Shown here one piece after another: positions 57,861 through 64,000 of a DNA stretch of 64,000 bases. This DNA is from Salinibaculum litoreum (lineage in GTDB: Archaea > Halobacteriota > Halobacteria > Halobacteriales > Haloarculaceae): assembly GCA_009789175.1 (NCBI GenBank), contig CP046866.1, positions 1,984,001 through 2,048,000 on the forward strand, written 5' to 3'. Numbering within the stretch: the stretch's first letter is position 1; each line of letters starts with the position of its first letter. The translations under genes and the position numbers were made by a program. The notes beneath the pieces are model-generated. The model was given only the letters and a program-made list of their open reading frames with translations. It searched no databases and was not told where the DNA came from.

Positions 57861-58844
57861 TCAGAGGTCGGTGTACTCGCCCTCGACAATCACCATCGGG
57901 CCGTCGATTTCGATGGTCCGTTCGTCGGCCTCCTCCCCGAGTGCCGACTCGATGGTCTCGCGGTCGTCGACAGCGTCGGCATCGGCATATCGGACCGCAA
58001 CCGAGGCCGTCAGGTCGTTCCCGTCGACCGCCGAACTGCCCGCATAACCGAGTACGTCCGAGTCGAGGTCGGTATCCTCCATCTGCGTGTAATCGGTGTT
58101 TGACTCCCCTTCCAGCACGTCGCCGTCGGCGTTGAACACGGTACCGGCGTATCCGCGACTGGGAAGCGCACTCTGGAGGTCGTCGAACGCGGAGTACTCG
58201 GCGGCGAGCCGTGACTCCCCGCTGGCGGCGTCGATATGTGCTTTCACTCGGGCTGTCGAATCAGTGACGAGTGGGGAATCGTCCGTTGCCCAGAGGACAG
58301 CCTCGTCGGAGGCTGCGACCGTCAAAGCACCGTCGAGATAGAGTGTATACCCGTGGTACTCCTCGACGCGCTCGGCATCCTCGTTGGCGGCTTCGATGCG
58401 AGCAGGCTCGAAGTCGCCTTCGACCACACGGGTGCCGTTGATGAGATGGAAGTGGTCGGTGCCTGCCCCCTCCGCATTCGGGCTGGTAAGTCCGACGGAC
58501 TCGGCTCCCATGCTGACGAACCCAATCGAGACGCCCCACTGAATCAGGACCGTCGCGAGTGCGTCGCTCTGGATACGCTCGTTTTCCTGTGAGCCCTCGC
58601 CGTCGTCGCTCCTGAGCGTCTCACCCGCAACCGAGGCAGCGTACATCTTGCTGTCGGACTGTGTCATCCCCTGCCCGACCCACTTGTTGTACGGTGCCGT
58701 TTCGCCGTCGCTGACTGACCCCGACTCCTCGGACCCCGTCACCGAAGACTCGACATCCGAGAGGATGTCCGAACAGCCCGCAAGCGCCGTCGCTGTCAGT
58801 CCACTCGTCGCCCCTGCGACCCGCATAAACTGTCGCCTGTCCAT
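57861..58844 (-). CDS. Tat-exported lipoprotein of unknown function
   Basis: 327 residues. MDRRQFMRVAGATSGLTATA with Arg-Arg and a lipobox (LAG-C24) indicates Tat export and lipid anchoring. The rest is an acidic, soluble domain with two similar-looking halves of beta structure (GYTLYLDGALTVAASDEAVL and SALPSRGYAGTVFNADGDVL). No enzymatic motif is seen. AT-rich TTTTTTGAAAC (minus strand) lies 22-32 bp upstream of ATG 58844, so a leaderless start is likely. It converges on the MBL gene with 9 bp between the two. Confidence 0.7.
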   Translation of the reverse strand: MDRRQFMRVAGATSGLTATALAGCSDILSDVESSVTGSEESGSVSDGETAPYNKWVGQGMTQSDSKMYAASVAGETLRSDDGEGSQENERIQSDALATVLIQWGVSIGFVSMGAESVGLTSPNAEGAGTDHFHLINGTRVVEGDFEPARIEAANEDAERVEEYHGYTLYLDGALTVAASDEAVLWATDDSPLVTDSTARVKAHIDAASGESRLAAEYSAFDDLQSALPSRGYAGTVFNADGDVLEGESNTDYTQMEDTDLDSDVLGYAGSSAVDGNDLTASVAVRYADADAVDDRETIESALGEEADERTIEIDGPMVIVEGEYTDL

Positions 58845-58956
58845 GATGGGAGACCCTGGCCCGAGTTTCAAAAAAGTACTCAAACAGACGTATTATGCCA
58901 CCCGGGGCCCGGTAATAACAGCTTTAATCCGGTTTCGGTGACGAGATGGTATTGCA

Positions 58957-59337
58957 ATGAAAACACAAGATAGTGCAACATCGTCGGAAACATCGCTGAC
59001 CACACTCCAGTGGCTTGCAATCGCATTAGTCGTCGTGACCGGCGTGTTACACCTGTTTGCCGGAATCGTCGAGGGGCGGCCGCCAGTGGCGCTTGCCGGT
59101 GCCGGGTACGCCGGTGCGCTTGTCCTCTTCGTGATGAACTACCGCCGGCGGCTGCTCTATCTCGTCGGGGTTCCCTACACCGCCGTGCAGATTCCGCTCT
59201 GGCTGGTGGTCAAATCGGAGTACGGGGTCGTCGACTACGTCGACAAGGCGGTACAGGTCGTGTTGATTGTGGTGTTGCTCTATCTGTACCTGGGCTCCTC
59301 GGCGGACGCAGGCAGAGACACGGTAGCGATGGACTGA
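58957..59337 (+). CDS. Small polytopic membrane protein, DUF7475-like
   Basis: 126 residues with four hydrophobic segments (about 17-36, 45-62, 66-86, 97-113). The fourth ends in VVLLYLYLGSSADAG. I recall DUF7475 for this haloarchaeal family. AT-rich GCTTTAATC at 58921-58929 is placed 28-36 bp upstream of ATG 58957. It is divergent from the Tat lipoprotein gene and lies 98 bp ahead of a cysteine-cluster gene. Function unknown. Confidence 0.7.
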   Translation: MKTQDSATSSETSLTTLQWLAIALVVVTGVLHLFAGIVEGRPPVALAGAGYAGALVLFVMNYRRRLLYLVGVPYTAVQIPLWLVVKSEYGVVDYVDKAVQVVLIVVLLYLYLGSSADAGRDTVAMD

Positions 59338-59435
59338 AACGGAAGGGGTACCAGCCGGGCGGGAGTGTCTTCGAGAAATTGTGCTGTGTCAGCGGTCCCC
59401 GACGGCCTTTTGCCGTTGCTCGCGTATGCTCTCCC

Positions 59436-60200
59436 GTGGAGAGTCTCGAATCGGAACTCCAGCGGGCACGCGACCTCTCGGTGAGCGTGCTGGCCGACGC
59501 CATCGAGTCCATCGGCTTCGAGTGCACTCGCTGTGGGGCCTGCTGCAAGGCCGAAACCTGCGGTGGGGGCGAGGACGGCGAGTCCGGTAACAGCGAAACC
59601 GACCCCCATACGGCCACTATCTTTCCCGACGAGATACGGACCATCCAGGAGAGTGGAGACTACGACTTCCGGGATGTCGCCCGGCCGATGCCCTACGGCC
59701 TCACCGAGGGCGACAACGGCCCGGAAGGCGAGACCTTCGAGTGGGCGCTCCAGACCGACGACTGCGGGGACTGTACCTTCTACGAGGAGACGACGACCGA
59801 CGAGGGAGTCCAGGGTGCCTGCACTGTCCACGAGGACCGTCCGCTGGTCTGTCAGACCTACCCGTTCAGCGTCGCGCTGGGCGGGACCAGCCAGCCGATG
59901 GGTGAAGCCGTCGACAGCGCGGGGCCGGCGGTCTCGGGGACAGAAGGAACCGACGAGGACGAGTCCGCCGACAGCGACGGGCTCGTCCGCGCCCACGAAT
60001 GCGAGGGGCTGGGCCGGGATATCTCACGGGCTGAGGCCGAGCAGTTAGCCGACGCGCTCAAAGAGCGCGCCATCCGAGAGCTAGAGGAGGCCATCGCCGT
60101 CCGGGACGGCTACGAGCCGGTCGAAACCAGCCCCGGAGAGGTCGTCGTACACGACTCTGAAGGCACGAAACGGCCCGACGGAACGCCAATGAACCGGTGA
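59436..60200 (+). CDS. YkgJ-family cysteine-cluster protein
   Basis: 254 residues. The N-terminal motif CTRCGACCKAE, a second CGDCTFYEE segment and CTVHEDRPLVCQTYPFSV match the YkgJ/Fe-S (or zinc) cluster domain (CxxCxxCC...C...CxxYP). Acidic low-complexity stretches separate the halves. The start is GTG 59436 (VESLESELQRARDL), as no ATG lies near the domain; a short hairpin ACGGC-CTTTT-GCCGT precedes it. Some relatives are thought to bind iron-sulfur clusters; no partner is obvious here. Confidence 0.82.
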   Translation: MESLESELQRARDLSVSVLADAIESIGFECTRCGACCKAETCGGGEDGESGNSETDPHTATIFPDEIRTIQESGDYDFRDVARPMPYGLTEGDNGPEGETFEWALQTDDCGDCTFYEETTTDEGVQGACTVHEDRPLVCQTYPFSVALGGTSQPMGEAVDSAGPAVSGTEGTDEDESADSDGLVRAHECEGLGRDISRAEAEQLADALKERAIRELEEAIAVRDGYEPVETSPGEVVVHDSEGTKRPDGTPMNR

Positions 60201-60280
60201 CGACCCCAAACGGAGAGACAACTGCCTGACAGCAACCGACGCAGGCGGTTTTTTGTCCCCCGCACACATCTCCTCAGCCG

Positions 60281-60862
60281 ATGACCGTCCGGGAGGTCGC
60301 CACCAGGGCCTACAGGGAGGGCATACCCGCGCTGGCGGCCAGCGCTGTCGGTGGCTTGCTTGCCGGCGTCGTTCTCGGGTCGATGGATGCGGAGTTCCGG
60401 GCCGTCCCCGGCTTGCTCGTGTTGGTGCCGGCACTGCTTGCCACCCGGGGGAACGTCTATGGCTCGCTTGGTGCCCGTGTCGCCACCGGGCTTCACCAGG
60501 GCCTTGTCGACCCATCAGTGCGCGACGCCGACCCTCGACTCTTTCGGGCCGTCGCCGCCGCCGTCCTCAACGGCCTGATCGCGAGTACCTTCGCGGCGCT
60601 CGTTGCCTTCGCGATTCTCGGGGCGATTGGCGCCGGCCCGGCACCACTGTCGATGCTGGTCGCCATCGCGATACTCGCCGGCATCCTCTCCGGGGTCGTC
60701 CTCTCGGGGCTTGTCGTCGTGGTCGTCTTCGCCGGCTATCGGCGGGGGTACAACCCGGATACGCTCGTGGGGCCGCTCGTGACCACTGCCGGCGACGTCT
60801 TCGGTGTCGCATTCCTGTTGCTCGCAGTGAGAATCGTCCTCGCGGCGGCGGGTGTCGGATAG
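60281..60862 (+). CDS. MgtE/SLC41-type half carrier (first)
   Basis: 193 residues with five or six hydrophobic helices and no cytoplasmic CBS or N domain. The conserved LVPALLATRGNVYGSLGARVATGLH segment matches the core of MgtE/SLC41 magnesium carriers (P-x-x-x-x-x-x-GN-x-G). It is directly followed, without a gap, by a second similar protein (60863), so they probably form a heterodimer equal to one duplicated SLC41 protein. AT-rich GGTTTTTTGTCC lies about 25-35 bp upstream. Transport of Mg or another divalent cation is inferred. Confidence 0.8.
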   Translation: MTVREVATRAYREGIPALAASAVGGLLAGVVLGSMDAEFRAVPGLLVLVPALLATRGNVYGSLGARVATGLHQGLVDPSVRDADPRLFRAVAAAVLNGLIASTFAALVAFAILGAIGAGPAPLSMLVAIAILAGILSGVVLSGLVVVVVFAGYRRGYNPDTLVGPLVTTAGDVFGVAFLLLAVRIVLAAAGVG

Positions 60863-61420
60863 ATGCAGACTGACTGGACAGTCCGGGCGATAACGCGGGC
60901 GATGCTCCCCGTGTTGCTCGCGTTGACCCTGGTCGAAATCGGCAGCGGCCTCGTGTTAGGCAGTTTCGAGAAGGAGTTGCTGCGCTCGCCGTCGCTACTC
61001 GTGCTGGTTCCGGTGACCATCGGGACGGCGGGCAACCTCGGGAGCATCCTCGCGGCCCGGCTCTCGACGGCGTTTCACCTCGGGACGCTCTCGTTCGACC
61101 CGACCGACGAGACGCTGGCGGGCAACGCGGTCGCGACGGTCGCGCTCTCGGCGACGGTGTTCCCGCTCATCGGTCTCGGTGCGTGGGTGCTGGCCGAACT
61201 GACGACCGGGGCACGGCTCTCGCCCGCCACTGTCGTGGTGGTCGCGGTACTGAGTGGGCTGGTACTGTCGGTGCTTGCAGTGACGGTCACCGTCATCGCT
61301 ACCTACGCGGCCTATCGGTTCGAACTCGACCCCGACGATGTCGTGATTCCCGCGGTGACGAACGTCTGTGACGTGCTGGGCGTCGTGGTTCTTTTCCTCG
61401 TCGTGGGGCTGATCTTATAA
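60863..61420 (+). CDS. MgtE/SLC41-type half carrier (second)
   Basis: 185 residues, five or six helices. VLVPVTIGTAGNLGSILAARLSTAFHLG is the MgtE/SLC41 core again (VPxxxGTxGN). It starts one base after the stop of its paralogue, so the two are cotranscribed and probably assemble together. The two proteins are clearly related but not identical. The lack of regulatory cytoplasmic domains suggests that control of flux lies elsewhere. Confidence 0.8.
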   Translation: MQTDWTVRAITRAMLPVLLALTLVEIGSGLVLGSFEKELLRSPSLLVLVPVTIGTAGNLGSILAARLSTAFHLGTLSFDPTDETLAGNAVATVALSATVFPLIGLGAWVLAELTTGARLSPATVVVVAVLSGLVLSVLAVTVTVIATYAAYRFELDPDDVVIPAVTNVCDVLGVVVLFLVVGLIL

Positions 61421-61475
61421 ACACCCGAAGCTGTACGGCGTGATAGTTGTCACCACAGAGGCGTAGGTGTAGACG

Positions 61476-61691
61476 ATGAGTAGCAGATTGCGTGAGGAGA
61501 TTCCACGCGCGCTGTCCGAACACGGGCCGGCGACCGGCCCGGAACTGGCAGCGGAACTCGGCGTGCATCCGGGGACAGTCGAGCGCTATTGCAGGCAGCT
61601 GCAGGCGGCCGGTCGGATTCGACAGGGCACAGGCGGGCAGTACATCGTCGACGGCACACGCGGCAACGGACACAGAGTCGCCTCGGACTGA
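61476..61691 (+). CDS. Small winged-helix/HTH protein
   Basis: 71 residues, mainly one helix-turn-helix: LREEIPRALSEHGPATGPELAAELGVHPGTVERYCRQLQAAGRI, with the recognition helix HPGTVERYCRQL, and a short wing GTGGQYIV. Probably a DNA-binding regulator. It lies 55 bp behind the half carriers on the same strand and might control them; it converges on the CBS-MaoC gene with 1 bp between ends. No clear TATA element is seen. Confidence 0.75.
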   Translation: MSSRLREEIPRALSEHGPATGPELAAELGVHPGTVERYCRQLQAAGRIRQGTGGQYIVDGTRGNGHRVASD

Positions 61692-61692
61692 A

Positions 61693-62586
61693 CTATTCGG
61701 TGGGGATAGCGTCGGCGATAACCGCAGCCTCGCCGTCGATAACCGTCTCGCCATCGCTGCGGGAGACCTGCGTCGAGAGTCGGAAGCGGTTCTTGCCGAT
61801 GTGCTCGACGACCTCACACTCTGCGGTGACTCTCTCGCCGAGCGGAACCGGCCCGAGGTAGCTGACTTCCTGTGAGAGATAGATAACCATCCCGGGCAGG
61901 CGCGCGAGCGCGGAACTGACGATGCCGACCACGAGCGTGCCGTGGGCGATACGACCCCCGAAGCGGGAGGATTCTGCGAACTCCTCGTCCATGTGCAGGC
62001 GGTTCGTGTCGCCGCTGGCCTCGGCGAAGGCCTCGACGTCCTCCTCGGAGATGACCTTCGAGAAGCGTACCGTATCGCCGACGTCGATACTCTCCTCGTT
62101 GCCGAGATACTCGAACTCCCAGTCGTCGCGCTCGTAGGCGGTGTCGACACGGACGCTCGTGCGCTCGCGCTCCTCGTCGGGTTCCTCGTCCCTGCCCATC
62201 CGAATCAGATGCGGGAGATACGTCGCCAGGTCTGTCGTCGTGACGATGCCGGCCACCTCGCCCCCGTCGAGGACGGGCAGGCGCTTGATGTTGTGCTCGC
62301 GCATCGACTCCGCCGCCTCCTCGATGGGCGCGTCGGCGTCGACGGTAATCAGCGGTTCTCCCATCACGTCCGCCACGGCCGTCGTCTCCGTATCGTACCC
62401 CTCGGAGACGACCTGTGAGACGTCGACGTCAGTCATGATACCGACGGGACTACCGTTCTCACAGACGACCAGCGAGCCGATGTGCTCCTCGAACAACTGC
62501 GTTGCAGCCTCCCGAACTGTCGCTGTGGGCCGAATCGTCTGGACGGGGGTGTGCATGACCTCCTCGACAGCGATGGGCTCTATCAT
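61693..62586 (-). CDS. CBS pair-MaoC hydratase fusion
   Basis: 297 residues. Two CBS domains (about 1-130; VEEVMHTPVQTIRPTATVREAA, VGIMTDVDV, MREHNIKRLPVLDGGEVAGIVTTTDLA) are fused to a MaoC-like hot-dog domain (about 160-297) with the hydratase signature FAEASGDTNRLHMDEEFAESSRFGGRIAHGTLV (D...H motif), then QVSYLGPVPLGERVTAECEV. It would act on acyl-CoA hydration or a related step, with the CBS pair sensing adenylates. ATG 62586 is preferred over a TTG further upstream. Uncommon fusion. Confidence 0.85.
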   Translation of the reverse strand: MIEPIAVEEVMHTPVQTIRPTATVREAATQLFEEHIGSLVVCENGSPVGIMTDVDVSQVVSEGYDTETTAVADVMGEPLITVDADAPIEEAAESMREHNIKRLPVLDGGEVAGIVTTTDLATYLPHLIRMGRDEEPDEERERTSVRVDTAYERDDWEFEYLGNEESIDVGDTVRFSKVISEEDVEAFAEASGDTNRLHMDEEFAESSRFGGRIAHGTLVVGIVSSALARLPGMVIYLSQEVSYLGPVPLGERVTAECEVVEHIGKNRFRLSTQVSRSDGETVIDGEAAVIADAIPTE

Positions 62587-62752
62587 CACCGGAGAGTCGT
62601 CCGCCGGACTAATCAAATCCCTGCTTGTGTTCGCTGACTGAAATCCTTCATACCGATAATAAGCAATTGTGACCCATACTGTCGCCTATCAATCGATGAA
62701 GCCAGTCAGTCCCTCGGGTAGCAGCGTTTGTCAGGGAGCGTAGCCGCCGGTA

Positions 62753-63160
62753 TCAGGTGTCGACTGGCTGTCCGCCTTCGGTCGGTGGTGCCACGTGGTC
62801 GATGAACTCCTCGACGGACGGTTCCTCGACATGGACACGGACCGTGATGGCGCCGAGTTCGCCGGGGTCGTCCGCGACGAAGTTGACGACATCCTCGAAG
62901 GCTGCCTGCTTTTTCAGCTGGAACGAGAAGCTATCGCCCCGTCGTTCGTCGAAGAAGACACCGCGTGCGGTGTCGAGAATCTCCTGGCGGTGGAGACACT
63001 CCGAGAAGTGTTCGAAGTCGTGAACACTCGCGCGGAGTTCGCCGTGCTCCAGGTCCGGCTCGGCGGCCGGGAAAACCGCCGTAATGGCGTCTGCCACGCG
63101 GTCGGTCACCTCGGTATCGTACACCGGTGCCGTAATCTCGGCGTCGATGCTGTATATCAT
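62753..63160 (-). CDS. UPF0201-family RNA-binding-type protein
   Basis: 135 residues, the conserved archaeal UPF0201 family: MIYSIDAEITAPVYDTEVTDRVADAITAVFPAAE, ELRASVHDFEHFSECLHRQEILDTARGVFF and LKKQAAFEDVVNFVADDPGELGAITVRVH (shown in fragments here by key ends VFPAAE, ARGVFF, ITVRVH). It overlaps the UPF0200 kinase gene by 4 bp (63157-63160), an arrangement common in archaea, which suggests joint function, perhaps in nucleotide or RNA metabolism. Function not established. Confidence 0.87.
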   Translation of the reverse strand: MIYSIDAEITAPVYDTEVTDRVADAITAVFPAAEPDLEHGELRASVHDFEHFSECLHRQEILDTARGVFFDERRGDSFSFQLKKQAAFEDVVNFVADDPGELGAITVRVHVEEPSVEEFIDHVAPPTEGGQPVDT

Positions 63161-63720
63161 CGGTCGACTGCCGCTTTGCCGTCGGTCAACAGCGTGCGAA
63201 CGCGGTCGTGAAACGACGCCAGTGAGTCGGTGTTCTCGATGGTCAGGTCCGCGGCCTCCATGGCCTCGCCCATCCCGAAGCCGAGTTCGCGCTCGTCGCG
63301 CTCGGCGAGGGACTCACCGCCTTCTTCGGCGCTTGCGTCCCGACCGCGCAAGTCGAGTCGCTCGGCCCGTGTCTCGAACGGTGCTTCGATGCTCACGAGC
63401 AGGAAGTCGTCGCCGAAAGCGTCCGCGAAGCGGTCGACCTCGGTGTCCGAACGGATACCGTCGATGAGGACGGTGTCGCTGTCTTCGCGGTGGTCCTCGA
63501 TGAGCGGGAGCGAGCGCTCCGCGATAGCGCCGGGACCGTTCTCCTCGCGGAGTGCCTGTGCGACTTCCCCGTGCTGTGTCGCTGGGTCCAGTCCGCGGTC
63601 GCGACACTCCGCTCGGATGACATCGCCCATGGTCACGACCGGGATGTCCAGTTCGCGTGCGACGGTCGCGGCCTCGCTTTTGCCGCTGCCCGGGAGGCCG
63701 ACGATACCGATAACGTTCAT
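63157..63720 (-). CDS. UPF0200-family nucleotide kinase-like protein
   Basis: 187 residues with a P-loop MNVIGIVGLPGSGKSEAATV and a kinase-like fold (GDVIRAEC, LIDGIRSDTEVDRF, ERLDLRGRDASAEEG lid region). The family resembles dephospho-CoA kinase and adenylate-type kinases, but the substrate is unknown. It is the upstream gene of the UPF0200/UPF0201 pair and has an AT-rich GCTTTTGACGG (minus strand) 25-35 bp upstream of ATG 63720. Confidence 0.88.
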   Translation of the reverse strand: MNVIGIVGLPGSGKSEAATVARELDIPVVTMGDVIRAECRDRGLDPATQHGEVAQALREENGPGAIAERSLPLIEDHREDSDTVLIDGIRSDTEVDRFADAFGDDFLLVSIEAPFETRAERLDLRGRDASAEEGGESLAERDERELGFGMGEAMEAADLTIENTDSLASFHDRVRTLLTDGKAAVDR

Positions 63721-63760
63721 AGTGACCTCCTTGGCCGGAAGCCGTCAAAAGCACTGCGTC

Positions 63761-64000
63761 TCAGAAGAGGACGGCGACGAAGGCCACAGCCGCCAGGAGC
63801 ACAAAGAGCACCGAGACGCCAGCGACGAAGTAACGCCGCGGGCCGACAAACTCGGTTTCGGGGTCGAGGAAGAAATCCGAGGGGGTCATGGTGAACCCAC
63901 CACCGACCAGCGAGACGCCGAGCAACAACAGCAACGGGCCAAGGATAGGGTCGGTTCCCGCCGCGAGAGCAGCCCCCAGTGTGATGGCCCCGGCCAGAAA
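63761..64000 (-). CDS. Membrane protein, 5' part cut by the right edge
   Basis: The minus-strand frame is open from the right edge to TGA at 63761-63763. The visible 79 residues hold three hydrophobic segments (FLAGAITLGAALAAG, GPLLLLLGVSLVGGGF, FVAGVSVLFVLLAAVAFVAV), the last two separated by FFLDPETEFVGPRRY. An ATG at 63889 would give a 42-residue one-helix protein, but continuity upstream favours a longer protein. Not recognised. Confidence 0.55.
   Translation of the reverse strand, partial: FLAGAITLGAALAAGTDPILGPLLLLLGVSLVGGGFTMTPSDFFLDPETEFVGPRRYFVAGVSVLFVLLAAVAFVAVLF

Overview
The window is a piece of a haloarchaeal (class Halobacteria) chromosome. The predicted proteins are strongly acidic and the DNA is GC-rich. 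The genes are archaeal-type: TFB, thermosome, membrane LonB, aCPSF1/FttA, archaeal ProS, and the 3-dehydroquinate synthase II route to shikimate. Many genes have an AT-rich TATA-like element about 22-35 bp upstream of the start codon, as expected for the leaderless transcripts common in haloarchaea. Several small zinc-finger and DUF families seen here occur, as far as I know, only in haloarchaea. I would guess Haloarculaceae, but the window does not prove a genus. I found no rRNA, convincing tRNA, CRISPR array, transposase or origin.

Layout. 1-7.6 kb: start of glutamate synthase (cut by the left edge), ProS, a response-regulator/PAS/histidine kinase and the termination ribonuclease aCPSF1. 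7.6-18.3 kb: an endonuclease III homologue, then a Tad-like type IV pilus cluster: two accessory proteins, a PilB/TadA-type ATPase, a PilC/TadC-type membrane protein, three small membrane-anchored or pilin-like proteins and a 990-residue surface protein. 18.3-27.8 kb: housekeeping and unknown genes (a membrane-anchored DHH phosphoesterase, an aldo/keto reductase, a zinc finger, a GT81-like glycosyltransferase, a Nudix hydrolase, a CNNM/CBS protein, an FAD oxidoreductase and an Hsp20). 27.8-28.9 kb: an AT-richer accessory patch holding a 165-nt element that can fold as a three-way junction and a lipoprotein gene flanked by imperfect direct repeats. 28.9-34.9 kb: radical SAM protein, AglD-like N-glycosylation enzyme, TFB and a soluble transducer. 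35-42.2 kb: aromatic amino acid genes (aroD, DHQ synthase II, ADH synthase, trpCBA). 42.3-49.1 kb: a Cys-less alkyltransferase homologue, a second histidine kinase, a CPBP protease, LonB, and NAD-related genes (NMN adenylyltransferase and CinA, convergent, then a SAM hydrolase). 49.2-51.7 kb: a six-repeat DUF5059-type lipoprotein with a C-terminal cupredoxin, preceded by two DtxR-type palindromes. 52.4-64 kb: thermosome, amidohydrolase-like protein, glycosyltransferase, methyltransferase, a small regulator with an MBL hydrolase, two half-size MgtE/SLC41 carriers, a CBS-MaoC fusion, and the UPF0201/UPF0200 pair.

How the genes work together. The pilus genes share a near-identical 13-bp motif (GAATCCGGGACCA) between the TATA-like element and the start codon of three transcription units, which suggests common control. 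DHQ synthase II and ADH synthase make dehydroquinate by the archaeal route, AroD continues the pathway, and trpCBA uses its end product; trpC carries a 14-bp palindrome over its start codon. The most unusual signals are the 27.9-28.9 kb accessory patch, the shared pilus motif, the DtxR-boxed six-repeat cupredoxin protein, a hairpin/direct-repeat insertion inside the FAD oxidoreductase, and several family members that lack key residues (PDHR instead of PCHR; HxE instead of HxH).
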